NCBI GenBank assembly: GCA_003522145.1
Contig: DPGD01000054.1
Coordinates: 1-31,762, forward strand
Length of the DNA stretch: 31,762 nt
Origin: Clostridiales bacterium
GTDB taxonomy: Bacteria > Bacillota > Clostridia > Oscillospirales > CAG-272
Direction of reading: 5' to 3'
Part shown: piece after piece, positions 1 through 8,281 of the stretch
Numbering within the stretch: the first letter of the stretch is position 1
Layout: each line of letters opens with the position of its first letter
Position numbers and translations under genes: made by a program
The notes under the pieces: generated by a model
Seen by the model: only the letters and a program-made list of their open reading frames with translations
Told to the model about the DNA's origin: nothing
Database searches by the model: none

Positions 1-23
1 TCCGTACAATTTGGGGCAGTTCA
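1..23 (-). mobile_element. possible terminal inverted repeat of an IS3/IS150-type element (body outside window)
   Basis: Read on the minus strand, the last 23 bases begin TGAACTGCCCCAAATTG. This fits the TGNACTGNCCCC pattern found at the ends of many IS3-family (IS150 group) elements. The rest of the element would lie beyond position 1. No transposase sequence is visible, so the call rests only on this short end motif. Confidence 0.35.
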
Positions 24-85
24 CGCTGCCATAGGAGCTTCTCAATTCAAAAAGGCCGCTTTCTTCTCTTTCGCTTTTTCCGATG

Positions 86-577
86 TCAGAGAATTCCTTT
101 TATCTTTTCCCGCACCAGATCATTTTCCCCGGTGGCCAGAAGAAACAGCCAGTTGCCGTTGCCGTACACCTGTGCGGAGGAAATACAGGACTCATAGTCC
201 TCCCGCATATATCTGCGCACATCGGCCTTTTGCAAAAGCTCCAGACGCCGGCGCAAAAGAGCCTCCCCCCTCGGCGCTTCCGAAGGATGGCGGATTTTAC
301 ACAGAAAGATCTGATAGCCGTCCTCCCCTTTTCCGAAAACCAGCAAGCAGTCCTCGAACAGCGAAAGATGCAACAGGGCATTTTCATCATCAAAAACAGC
401 TTTTAAAAAGTTTTCCTCCGGCTTTTTCCCATAGGCTCCCGAAAGGTCGTAGACGGTACAGTCCTGCCGGGTGCACAGTGCATCCAAAAGTCTTTTTCCT
501 TCGTCCTTTTCCTGCCCGCAGGAGGAAAAAAGGCATAGAATTGCACACAAAAACAAAACGCCCACTCTTCTTTTCAT
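86..577 (-). CDS. small lipoprotein, DUF4358-like
   Basis: The protein has 163 residues. It opens with a basic n-region and a hydrophobic core, then a lipobox LFSSC with the lipidated cysteine at residue 20, so it should be anchored on the outer face of the membrane. The remainder, with a central beta-rich part and a C-terminal stretch containing YGNGNWLFLLATGEND, resembles DUF4358 lipoproteins of Clostridia, whose function is unknown. The start is supported by GGAGGG nine bases upstream of the ATG. It is the last gene of the glnA-dapL run, 47 bp after dapL, and probably co-transcribed with it. The family call is from general sequence pattern and is tentative; the lipoprotein call is firm. 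Confidence 0.75.
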   Translation of the reverse strand: MKRRVGVLFLCAILCLFSSCGQEKDEGKRLLDALCTRQDCTVYDLSGAYGKKPEENFLKAVFDDENALLHLSLFEDCLLVFGKGEDGYQIFLCKIRHPSEAPRGEALLRRRLELLQKADVRRYMREDYESCISSAQVYGNGNWLFLLATGENDLVREKIKGIL

Positions 578-624
578 CCTGATCCCTCCGGAACAGTGTA
601 TGAAAAGAGAGAGGGCGTTATGCC

Positions 625-1815
625 TTACTCTTTGCCGAAGAGCGCAACGATACGCCGGGCGGCCTCTGCCGTATCCTCCGGACTGCCGAAGGAAGAAAGG
701 CGGAAATAGCCGGTTCCGCAGGCGCCGAAGCCTTCTCCGGGGGTACCCACAATCTGAGCTTTTTCAAGCAAAAAGTCGAAAAGCTCCCAGCCGCCCATGC
801 CATTCGGGCATTGCATCCAGACATAGGGGGCGTTCTTGCCGCCGAAATACCGGATGCCGCACCGGTCCAATGCTTCCATCAGAACTGCGGCATTCTTCTT
901 ATATACACCGATGTTTTCGTGAATCTGACGCTGTCCTTCGGGTGTAAAGACCGCCGCCGCCCCCCGCTGAAGAATGTAGGAAACGCCGTTGGTCTTAGTG
1001 GTACGGTTGCGCACCCACATATCGTTGAAGCACATTCCCTGCCGCACCAGAGCCTTGGGAATTACGGTATACCCGCAACGGGTGCCGGTGAATCCGGCGG
1101 TTTTGGAAAGGGAGCTGATCTCAATGGCACAGCTGCGGCTTCCTTCAACCTCGTAAATGCTGTGTGGCAGACTCTCGTCCTTGATGTAGGCCTCATAGGC
1201 CGCATCAAACAGGATCACTGCTCCTGTTTCGTTGGCGAAATCCACCCATTTCTTCAGTTTTTCTTTTGTGAATACCGCTCCGGTAGGGTTATTGGGCGAA
1301 CAAATATAGATCATATCCGCCGAAAGTCCTTCCTTGGGCAGGGGAGTGAACCCATTGGAAGCATCCGAAGGATAGTGAATGATCCGGTGCCCGGCGATCA
1401 CATTGGCATCCACATAGGCAGGATAGGCCGGCTCCATCACCAGAACGGTGTTGTCCGCCGAAAACAGGTCCAGAATATCGCCCAACTCGTCGCTGGCGCC
1501 GCTGGACGCAAAGATTTCCTCTTCTTCCAACAGAACATTCCGCTTTTCATAGTATTCTTTCAGAACTTTTTTATAAAAATCCGCACCGCATTCAGGCATA
1601 TAGCCGTGAAAACGCTCCTTGTGGGCCTGGTCCTCCACCGCCTCGTGCAAGGCCTTGATGACTTCGCTACAGAGAGGCAGTGTCACATCGCCCACGCCCA
1701 AGCGCAGAAGCTTGGTTCCGGGGTGTGCCTCGCAGTATGCCTTTGTCTTCAAAGAAATGTTATAAAACAGGTAGGAACTCTGCAGTTCCTTATAATGCAC
1801 ATTCGGCTTCACCAT
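625..1815 (-). CDS. dapL: LL-diaminopimelate aminotransferase
   Basis: A 396-residue fold-type I PLP aminotransferase that converts tetrahydrodipicolinate directly to LL-diaminopimelate in lysine and peptidoglycan synthesis. Visible marks are the N-terminal VKPNVHYKELQSSYLF, the ICSPNNPTG substrate loop near residue 171, FDAAYEAY near 203, and SLSKTAGFTGTRCGY with the PLP lysine at residue 238. The ORF could begin 18 bases earlier, but only the chosen ATG has a Shine-Dalgarno (AAGGAG, 8 bases upstream). The start lies 26 bp inside the 3' end of dapF, so the two are translationally coupled. Its product is the substrate of DapF, so adjacent genes encode successive steps. Confidence 0.96.
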   Translation of the reverse strand: MVKPNVHYKELQSSYLFYNISLKTKAYCEAHPGTKLLRLGVGDVTLPLCSEVIKALHEAVEDQAHKERFHGYMPECGADFYKKVLKEYYEKRNVLLEEEEIFASSGASDELGDILDLFSADNTVLVMEPAYPAYVDANVIAGHRIIHYPSDASNGFTPLPKEGLSADMIYICSPNNPTGAVFTKEKLKKWVDFANETGAVILFDAAYEAYIKDESLPHSIYEVEGSRSCAIEISSLSKTAGFTGTRCGYTVIPKALVRQGMCFNDMWVRNRTTKTNGVSYILQRGAAAVFTPEGQRQIHENIGVYKKNAAVLMEALDRCGIRYFGGKNAPYVWMQCPNGMGGWELFDFLLEKAQIVGTPGEGFGACGTGYFRLSSFGSPEDTAEAARRIVALFGKE

Positions 1816-2605
1816 CGGCCGTTTCTCCTTCATAAACAGTTTCGGCGGGTCCGGTCATCACCACATCCCCGTCTTTAAACACGCATATACGCAGTGTTCC
1901 GCCGTCCAAATGTACCTGAATATCCTCGCCGGGACGGCAAAGTCCTTCCCGCACGGCGGCGGCGGCCGATGCGCAGGCTCCGGTGCCGCAGGCAAGAGTG
2001 ATTCCGCTTCCCCGCTCCCAGACCCGCATCCGCAACTCATTGTTTCCAAGGAACTGGACGAATTCCGCATTTACACCGCCCTCAAAAGCGGGATGCTTTT
2101 CCAAGGCCGCCCCAACGGTGGTCAGAGGCGCTTCCTCGGCATTTTCGGTAAAGACCACGCAATGGGGATTTCCCACCGAAACGGGAATACAGCGCAGGGC
2201 CTGTCCGCAGACCGTCAGCACTTTTTCCACCCCTACAACAGCCTTTCCCATATGAACCGAAACCTCCCGGACCTTTCCGTCCTTCACCGAAAGCGAAAGG
2301 GTCTTGATGCCCGAAAGGGTCTCAATTTTCAGATTTTTTTTGGTCGTGTACCCCTTGTCAAAAAGGTACTTTCCCACGCACCGGATCCCGTTTCCGCACA
2401 TTTTTGCTTCGCTTCCGTCGGCATTGAAGATGCGCATTTTGAAATCGGCTGTTGCAGAGGGCAGAATGTACACGATCCCGTCCGAGCCGGCACCGAAATG
2501 CCGGTCTGAAAGGCGCTTTGACAGTTCCCCCGGATTTACCGGTTCTTTTTCGCTGTAGATGTAAAGGTAATCGTTACCCAACCCCTGCATTTTGGTAAAC
2601 TTCAT
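1790..2605 (-). CDS. dapF: diaminopimelate epimerase
   Basis: The 271-residue enzyme interconverts LL- and meso-diaminopimelate, giving the lysine precursor and peptidoglycan cross-linker. Both catalytic cysteines are seen in their usual settings: C70 in AKMCGNGIRC and C206 in LACGTGACAS. The N-terminal MKFTKMQGLGNDY is typical and length is normal. GGAGGTG lies 7 bases before the ATG. It follows guaA by 26 bp and overlaps dapL, placing it inside the minus-strand operon. Confidence 0.97.
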   Translation of the reverse strand: MKFTKMQGLGNDYLYIYSEKEPVNPGELSKRLSDRHFGAGSDGIVYILPSATADFKMRIFNADGSEAKMCGNGIRCVGKYLFDKGYTTKKNLKIETLSGIKTLSLSVKDGKVREVSVHMGKAVVGVEKVLTVCGQALRCIPVSVGNPHCVVFTENAEEAPLTTVGAALEKHPAFEGGVNAEFVQFLGNNELRMRVWERGSGITLACGTGACASAAAAVREGLCRPGEDIQVHLDGGTLRICVFKDGDVVMTGPAETVYEGETADGEAECAL

Positions 2606-2631
2606 AAAGGCACCTCCAAGGATCGTTTATT

Positions 2632-4161
2632 TCAGCACCACTCAATGGTTGCCGGCGGCTTGCCGGTAATATCGTAGACCACTCTGCCCACGCCCTTCAC
2701 TTCGTTGACGATCTTGGCAGAGACTACCGACAGAATGCGGTGGGATATGTGGGAATATTCGCAGGTCATAAAATCGGAAGTGCGGACGGCACGCAAAGCC
2801 ACTGTATAATCGTAGGTGCGGAAGTCTCCGACCACACCCACAGAACGGGTATCGGTCAAAACTGCAAAATACTGGTCGGCACGAACCTTTCTGGATTCCA
2901 CGGCCTCTCTGAAAATGGCATCCGCCTCTCTTAATATCTCCAGCTTTTCCTTTGTGATTTCCCCGATGATCCGAACACCCAGGCCGGGTCCCGGGAACGG
3001 TTGCCGTTCCACGAACTTCTTCTGCAGTCCCAACTGTCTGCCCAATGCCCGCACCTCGTCCTTGAACAAGCTGCGCAAAGGCTCTACAAGGCCGGTAAAG
3101 ACCATGTTCTTCGGCAGTCCTCCCACATTGTGGTGGCTCTTGATGACCGCCGCCTTGCTTCCGCCCGACTCGATGACATCGGGATAAATGGTGCCCTGGG
3201 CAAGGAATTTCACATCGGGCAACTGCTTGGCACGAACCTCTTCAAAAACCTTGACGAATTCCGCGCCGATAATTTTCCGTTTTTCTTCCGGATCGGTCAC
3301 GCCCTTCAGCGCCGCAAGGAATTGCTCCTCGGCGTTGACTCTGATAAAATCCAGGTCTCTGCCTCTGAAGGCCTCTTCCACTTCGTCGCCTTCGTTTTTC
3401 CGCATCAGACCGTGGTCCACAAAGATGCAGTGCAGCTTTCCGGGAATGGCCTTGGAAAGCAATGCGGCACAGACCGAAGAATCCACTCCGCCGGAAAGCC
3501 CCAACAGCACCTCGCTGTCGCCCACCTGCTGCCGGACCTGCTCGATCAGCTTGCCTTCCAGATTCCGCAAGCTGTAGTCCCCTGTGGCTCCGCAGACATT
3601 ATAGAGGAAGTTATGAATCATCCGGATACCGTCGGGAGTGCTTTCCACCTCCGGGTGAAACTGCATACCGTAAAGGTTCCGCTCCCGGTTTTCTATGGCC
3701 GCATTTACGCAGTGACCGGTGGTTGCCACCGAGACAAAGCCCTTGGGCAGAACCGTGACCTGATCGGTATGGCTCATCAAACCGATCTGCTCGCTTTTCA
3801 AGCCCTCGAACAGAGGCGAAAAGGTATTTACCTTCATCTTGGTCTTTCCGTATTCGCTGACGGCGCAGGGGGATACCTCTCCGCCTACAGACCAGGCAAG
3901 AAGCTGGTTGCCGTAGCAAATGCCCAGCACCGGAATGCCCAATTCAAAAATTCTCTTGTCACAATGGGGCGAATCCTCTTTGTAAACGCTGTTGGGTCCT
4001 CCGGTCAGAATGATTCCTATGGGGTTGATTTCTTTGATTTCTTCCGGGGTGATATCTCCCGCTTTCACGATGGAAAACACCTTGCACTCTCTCACCCTGC
4101 GGGCAATCAGTTCCTTATACTGCCCTCCGAAATCCAGAATCAGAACGGTTTGCGTAGCCAT
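2632..4161 (-). CDS. guaA: GMP synthase (glutamine-hydrolysing)
   Basis: The 509-residue cytosolic enzyme makes GMP from XMP, ATP and glutamine. The N-terminal class I amidotransferase domain has its nucleophile at C82 in VLGICYGNQLL and the histidine-glutamate pair in MQFHPEVEST. The PP-loop ATP pyrophosphatase motif LSGGVDSSV follows, then a dimerisation domain ending TGKPPATIEWC. Length is standard. It lies 51 bp downstream of pyrG on the same strand, with GGAG upstream of the ATG. Like pyrG it consumes the glutamine made by glnA at the head of the operon. Confidence 0.97.
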   Translation of the reverse strand: MATQTVLILDFGGQYKELIARRVRECKVFSIVKAGDITPEEIKEINPIGIILTGGPNSVYKEDSPHCDKRIFELGIPVLGICYGNQLLAWSVGGEVSPCAVSEYGKTKMKVNTFSPLFEGLKSEQIGLMSHTDQVTVLPKGFVSVATTGHCVNAAIENRERNLYGMQFHPEVESTPDGIRMIHNFLYNVCGATGDYSLRNLEGKLIEQVRQQVGDSEVLLGLSGGVDSSVCAALLSKAIPGKLHCIFVDHGLMRKNEGDEVEEAFRGRDLDFIRVNAEEQFLAALKGVTDPEEKRKIIGAEFVKVFEEVRAKQLPDVKFLAQGTIYPDVIESGGSKAAVIKSHHNVGGLPKNMVFTGLVEPLRSLFKDEVRALGRQLGLQKKFVERQPFPGPGLGVRIIGEITKEKLEILREADAIFREAVESRKVRADQYFAVLTDTRSVGVVGDFRTYDYTVALRAVRTSDFMTCEYSHISHRILSVVSAKIVNEVKGVGRVVYDITGKPPATIEWC

Positions 4162-4212
4162 GTTTTTTCTCCATATCCTGCATAAAATTTTCTTCTTTGG
4201 TTGTTCGGCGCT

Positions 4213-5820
4213 TTATTTGCCGTATTTGTGCTCCAATGCGGCCGCTATAAAGCCCCTGAAAAGGGGGTGGGCTTTGTTGGGTCGTGATTTGAATTCGGGA
4301 TGATACTGCACGCCCACATAAAAGGGACGATCGGTCAGCTCTACCGTTTCCACCAGTCTGCCGTCAGGCGAAAGACCCGAAACCGTCAGACCCGCCTCGG
4401 TCAGGCAGTCTCTGTAATCGTTATTGAATTCATACCGATGGCGGTGCCGCTCGGAAATTTCCTTTGCTCCGTAGCACCGTTCCATGGTGGTGCCCTCTTT
4501 GACCGCACAGGGGTAAGCGCCTAAACGCAGAGTGCCGCCTTTGTCAATGTTATCGCTTTGTCCGGGCATGAAATCAATGACCTTATGCTTGCACAGCTCA
4601 TCAAACTCCCCGGAGTGGGCATCGGAAATGCCGGCCACATTCCGGGCATACTCAATGACCGCCACCTGCATCCCCAGACAAATGCCGAAATAGGGCAGAT
4701 TCCGTTCTCTTGCATACTTTGCCGAAAGGATCATGCCGTCCACACCTCTGGAACCAAATCCGCCCGGCACAATAATGCCGTCCAAGGACCCCAGATTCTC
4801 CTCGGCGTTCGCCTCTGTCAGATTCTCGGAGTCAATCCAGTGAATCCGGATATGGGTATTCAGGGTATATCCGGCATGGCGCATGGCCTCGGCCACCGAA
4901 AGATAGGCATCGTGCAACTGAACATACTTGCCCACCAGCCCGATATGTACTTCCTTTTCCCGGTATTTGATTCTTCCGACCATCTCCTCCCATTCGGTCA
5001 GGTCCGGCTCGGGAGCGTTAATGTTCAATTCTCTGCAAACGACCCCCGAAAAATTGGACTTTTCCAGCATCAGGGGCGCTTCGTACAGGTACGGAAGGGT
5101 GATATTTTCGATCACGCAGTCGGGCTTTACATTACAGAACAGCGAGATCTTGTGAAAAATCGATTCTTCCAAAGGTTCGTCGCACCGCAGAACGATGATG
5201 TTGGGGTTGATGCCCATTCCCTGCAATTCCTTCACGGAATGCTGGGTGGGTTTGGATTTGTGCTCGTCTGAACCTCTGAGAAAAGGAACCAGGGTCACAT
5301 GGATAAACAGACTGCTTTCTCTGCCGACCTCCAGGGAGATCTGCCGGACGGCCTCCAGAAACGGCTGAGACTCAATGTCGCCGATGGTTCCTCCGATTTC
5401 GGTGATGACCACATCGGCATCGGTTTGCTTTCCGACCCGGTAAACAAACTCCTTGATCTCATTGGTGATGTGGGGAATGACCTGAACCGTTGACCCCAGA
5501 TACTCCCCTCTGCGCTCCTTGTTCAGCACATTCCAGTAGACCTTACCGGTGGTGAGATTGGAATACTTATTCAGATTTTCGTCGATAAAACGCTCATAGT
5601 GTCCCAAGTCCAGGTCGGTTTCTGCGCCGTCTTCGGTCACATACACCTCTCCGTGCTGGTAAGGACTCATGGTGCCGGGGTCCACATTGATATAGGGATC
5701 CAGTTTCTGGGCCGCCACCTTCAACCCTCTTGATTTCAGAAGTCTTCCTAACGATGCCGCTGTAATGCCCTTTCCCAATCCGGACACCACGCCGCCGGTC
5801 ACAAAAATATACTTTGTCAT
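4213..5820 (-). CDS. pyrG: CTP synthase
   Basis: The 535-residue enzyme aminates UTP to CTP using ATP and glutamine. The N-terminal synthetase domain begins TKYIFVTGGVVSGLGKG, the family P-loop. The C-terminal class I amidotransferase domain shows the nucleophile in YFGICLGMQ and the catalytic histidine and glutamate in QYHPEFKSRP. Length is standard. It starts 24 bp after the ANTAR gene with AGAGGAAAGG as ribosome site, and is followed by guaA. Confidence 0.97.
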   Translation of the reverse strand: MTKYIFVTGGVVSGLGKGITAASLGRLLKSRGLKVAAQKLDPYINVDPGTMSPYQHGEVYVTEDGAETDLDLGHYERFIDENLNKYSNLTTGKVYWNVLNKERRGEYLGSTVQVIPHITNEIKEFVYRVGKQTDADVVITEIGGTIGDIESQPFLEAVRQISLEVGRESSLFIHVTLVPFLRGSDEHKSKPTQHSVKELQGMGINPNIIVLRCDEPLEESIFHKISLFCNVKPDCVIENITLPYLYEAPLMLEKSNFSGVVCRELNINAPEPDLTEWEEMVGRIKYREKEVHIGLVGKYVQLHDAYLSVAEAMRHAGYTLNTHIRIHWIDSENLTEANAEENLGSLDGIIVPGGFGSRGVDGMILSAKYARERNLPYFGICLGMQVAVIEYARNVAGISDAHSGEFDELCKHKVIDFMPGQSDNIDKGGTLRLGAYPCAVKEGTTMERCYGAKEISERHRHRYEFNNDYRDCLTEAGLTVSGLSPDGRLVETVELTDRPFYVGVQYHPEFKSRPNKAHPLFRGFIAAALEHKYGK

Positions 5821-5844
5821 AGAAGCAAGGCCTTTCCTCTCACT

Positions 5845-6435
5845 TTATTTTTCATTGTTTGATCTCAGTATTTCCCTTGCAACGGCTGTTTTGGAAATAC
5901 ACCGGTCCATCGCCCTTTTTTCGATATAGCGATGCGCCTCTTTTTCGGACATCTTTTCCCTTTCCATCAACCGCCATTTTGCCCGGTTCAGCAGTCGGAT
6001 TTCCGCCATTTTTTCGTCCATCGTCCGGGGTTCCTGCTCCATACGGCGCAGACGGTCGCTCGTGCAGGAAAGAAGCTGTAAGGATTGCAGCAGCATCCGG
6101 CCATTCACCGGCTTTGAAAGGGTCAGAATTCCATAGGGAGAAAGCTTCGGCTCTAAATCCGGATAGTCCTCTGCCCGCAGAAGAAACAGCACGCCGGTCC
6201 TGCTTTCGGTGCTCACATCCAGCGCTAACTCCGTACCGTAGCCGTCAGGCAGAGGCCCGTTGAGCACCAGAATGTCGCATCGGTTTTCAAGAAGGAACCT
6301 TGCTGCGCTTGCCCCATCCCCCGAAACGGTGACCGGTCCGTAGCGTTCCTTCGGAAGAATTCCGAGAAAGACGGCATTGAATTTCGGGGAGGAGGAAACC
6401 AATAAAAGACTGTACCATCGCTCCGGCAAACTCAT
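5845..6435 (-). CDS. ANTAR-domain RNA-binding antiterminator with a degenerate receiver domain
   Basis: A 196-residue protein with an N-terminal CheY-like domain (about 1-120) and a C-terminal three-helix ANTAR domain (about 130-190, MAEIRLLNRAKWRLMEREKMSE to YIEKRAMDRC). ANTAR proteins bind paired hairpins in nascent RNA and prevent termination; those next to glnA usually control nitrogen genes. The receiver looks unable to take phosphate: the acidic pair normally at the end of strand 1 reads VSSS, and the acceptor aspartate position reads LVLNGPLPDG, with Asn. The conserved lysine is kept in LSKPV. A start 18 bases earlier lacks a ribosome site, whereas this ATG has AAAGGAG six bases upstream. 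It follows the glnA stop by about 20 bases. Confidence 0.88.
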   Translation of the reverse strand: MSLPERWYSLLLVSSSPKFNAVFLGILPKERYGPVTVSGDGASAARFLLENRCDILVLNGPLPDGYGTELALDVSTESRTGVLFLLRAEDYPDLEPKLSPYGILTLSKPVNGRMLLQSLQLLSCTSDRLRRMEQEPRTMDEKMAEIRLLNRAKWRLMEREKMSEKEAHRYIEKRAMDRCISKTAVAREILRSNNEK

Positions 6436-6455
6436 CTCCGTCTCCTTTTGCATTT

Positions 6456-7664
6456 TCAGGAAAGATACCCGGTTAAAATCGTGTCGTTTAATATCTTCCT
6501 TACAAAATCGCTTTCCCTGGCCCGTTTCTTTGCCTCGTCAAGGCTTTCAGGCAGGGTTTCAAATTTTTCGCAAACCTCTTTCGGGGCTGTGTACAGATTG
6601 ATGTCCGCCGCTTCGGGAAGACAGAAATGCCCTTGAATCCCGGCAAGTCCCGCATGGATCAGAAGCGCAAAAGCAAGGTAAGGATTGCACAGAGGATCCG
6701 GAGAGCGCAACTCCGCCCGACGGTATTCGCCCTTGGCCGCCGGAATGCGGATCAGCTGGGAGCGGTTCTCGCTGGACCAGGAAATGTAGCGGGGGGCCTT
6801 GTCCGCACCGAAGCGCCGATAGGACTCTTCCGAAATGTTCAGAAAGGCAGTCATTTCCCCTGCATATTTCAAAATACCCGCCATCACGAAAGGAAGAATC
6901 TCCTCCCCGGTGGCACTTTTAGCCGAAATATTGATGTGCATTCCATTACCCGGACGATCCGGAAGAGGTTTTGGCGAAAAGTCGGCGCAAAGACCGTTTC
7001 TTGCCGCTACCGCACGCACGACCGTCTGAAAGGTCAGGGCATCGTCTGCCGCCGTCTCCGGGTCGGAATAGCGGAAATCGATTTCATTTTGTCCGGGTCC
7101 TTCCTCATGGTGAGAGCTTTCGGGCCGGATGCCCATGCGCTCCAATGTGAGGCAGATCTCCCGGCGCACATTCTCTCCCTTGTCTTCAGGCGCCACATCC
7201 ATATAGCCAGCCCGGTCGTAAGGAATTTTTGTCTGTTCGCCCTGCTCATCCTGCTTGAAAAGGTAAAACTCCATCTCTGATCCGAAAGCAAAGGTGATCC
7301 CCTTCTCTTTTGCCCTTTTCACCGCATCCCCTAAGATCCGCCGGGTGTCACCCTCAAAGGCGGTTCCGTTAGGCTTGACCACCCGACAGTACATCCGCAC
7401 CACCTTTCCGTTCTCCGGACGCCAGGGCAACACCGAAAGCGTAGACGGATCGGGATGCAGGAACAAATCGGAATGAACCTTCCCGCCAAAGCCCGAAATC
7501 GCCGAAGCGTCAATGGCAATTCCGTCGGAAAAGGCTCTCTTCAGCTCCTGTGGAACAATGGAAACATTTTTCTGTCTGCCGAAAATATCGCAGAAAGCCA
7601 GACGGATGAATTTCACATCCTCCTCGGCGATATACTGCATCACTTCTTCCCGGGTGTATTTCAT
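6456..7664 (-). CDS. glnA: glutamine synthetase, type I, short form
   Basis: The 402-residue enzyme makes glutamine from glutamate, ammonia and ATP. The beta-grasp N-terminal domain contains IRLAFCDIFGRQKNVSI. The catalytic domain shows FGSEMEFYLF, the NEIDFRY metal-ligand region, NGMHINIS, the ATP/glutamate region ENRSQLIRIP, and RRAELRSPDPLCNPYLAFA. It ends at KILNDTILTGYLS, so it seems to lack the C-terminal KxxEWxxYxxxVxxWE-type tail of the usual roughly 440-residue enzymes. GGAAAGGAA precedes the ATG. A consensus promoter lies 280 bp upstream and the long leader may be an attenuator. It heads the operon that continues into pyrG and guaA. Confidence 0.93.
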   Translation of the reverse strand: MKYTREEVMQYIAEEDVKFIRLAFCDIFGRQKNVSIVPQELKRAFSDGIAIDASAISGFGGKVHSDLFLHPDPSTLSVLPWRPENGKVVRMYCRVVKPNGTAFEGDTRRILGDAVKRAKEKGITFAFGSEMEFYLFKQDEQGEQTKIPYDRAGYMDVAPEDKGENVRREICLTLERMGIRPESSHHEEGPGQNEIDFRYSDPETAADDALTFQTVVRAVAARNGLCADFSPKPLPDRPGNGMHINISAKSATGEEILPFVMAGILKYAGEMTAFLNISEESYRRFGADKAPRYISWSSENRSQLIRIPAAKGEYRRAELRSPDPLCNPYLAFALLIHAGLAGIQGHFCLPEAADINLYTAPKEVCEKFETLPESLDEAKKRARESDFVRKILNDTILTGYLS

Positions 7665-7944
7665 GCCTGTTCCTTTCCAACTTCTGTAAGCTACGGTTGT
7701 CGGTCCCTTCCGGCTCGTTTTCTCCCGCTGTCCCTCCTCAGAGTCGGTCAGGGGGCACAGGAAAAAGAACCAAGAACCGCATTTCCGGACAGATTACATC
7801 CGGCTCCGGATTTTTCAACCGGAGGTTCTGATCCTGATCCTGAAATCATCAAAGAAAACTCTCGGATTTTCAAATAAAGAAAGACGCCGATTCCGCCATA
7901 AGGGTACCCTCTGCGGAATGGACGCCTTTGCCCATCCTTTTCCG
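7665..7944 (-). promoter_or_regulatory. glnA 5' leader with candidate attenuator hairpins
   Basis: The untranslated leader is about 270 nt. Just after the expected transcript start an imperfect hairpin (7880-7929; core arms ATTCCGC and GCGGAAT) is followed by a U-rich stretch. Further on, in RNA order, lie TCCGG (7823-7819), CCGGA (7809-7805), CCGGA (7803-7799) and TCCGG (7789-7785). They form two abutting hairpins with 9-nt loops, but the arms are interchangeable, so other pairings compete. AGAACC upstream can pair with either of two GGTTC copies downstream, the last running into UUUUU near 7762-7766. The layout suits transcription attenuation; the ANTAR protein is the obvious candidate controller. 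The loops are longer than the hexanucleotide loops known for ANTAR targets. Confidence 0.5.
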
Positions 7945-7973
7945 ATTATAGCATTTGTTTTTCCCCGTGTCAA
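7945..7973 (-). promoter_or_regulatory. consensus sigma-A promoter of the glnA operon
   Basis: On the minus strand TTGACA (7973-7968) and TATAAT (7950-7945) are both perfect and separated by 17 bp. This is the strongest promoter match in the window. A constitutive promoter fits control further down in the leader. Confidence 0.9.
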
Positions 7974-8199
7974 GACTTATCTTTGCAATAATTGCTAAAA
8001 AACCTGTGTGCGGAAGCAAAAAGTCCGGGGTTATCCAAGCAACGAAAAGCACAGAGAAACCGGAAAAGAACCGTTCCCGGAGAATACCCCTCCCTGCAGA
8101 GCAGTCCTGCTTTTCACTGCCTCCAAAGCCTTTTCTTCCGTCGGGATGAAACAAAAATTCAGGGCTTTCCTATCGGAGGAGGAAAGAATCGCCGAACCG
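7974..8199. other. intergenic stretch with no recognised gene
   Basis: Between the glnA promoter and the terminator of the small membrane protein gene I see no RNA gene or credible ORF. The reading frames here have no ribosome site and one would run across the promoter. Confidence 0.5.
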
Positions 8200-8231
8200 A
8201 AAAAAAAGAAAAGGCACAGCCCCACGGTGCC
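8200..8231 (-). terminator. intrinsic terminator of the small membrane protein gene
   Basis: Arms GGCAC and GTGCC (8213-8217, 8227-8231) form a hairpin on the minus strand, followed by UUUUCUUUUUUU. It lies about 50 bp after the stop of the gene ending at 8282. Confidence 0.75.
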
Positions 8232-8281
8232 AAGAACCCCCTGCACCGCTGCTGCACCTTTCTGTTTTCGGAAGACGGAAC

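Noticed and set aside
3001..4185. 394-codon plus-strand ORF
   Set aside because: It lies opposite guaA, which has all its motifs; no ribosome site and no family resemblance.
7870..8154. 94-codon minus-strand ORF upstream of glnA
   Set aside because: It runs across the consensus glnA promoter and the first leader hairpin; not coding.
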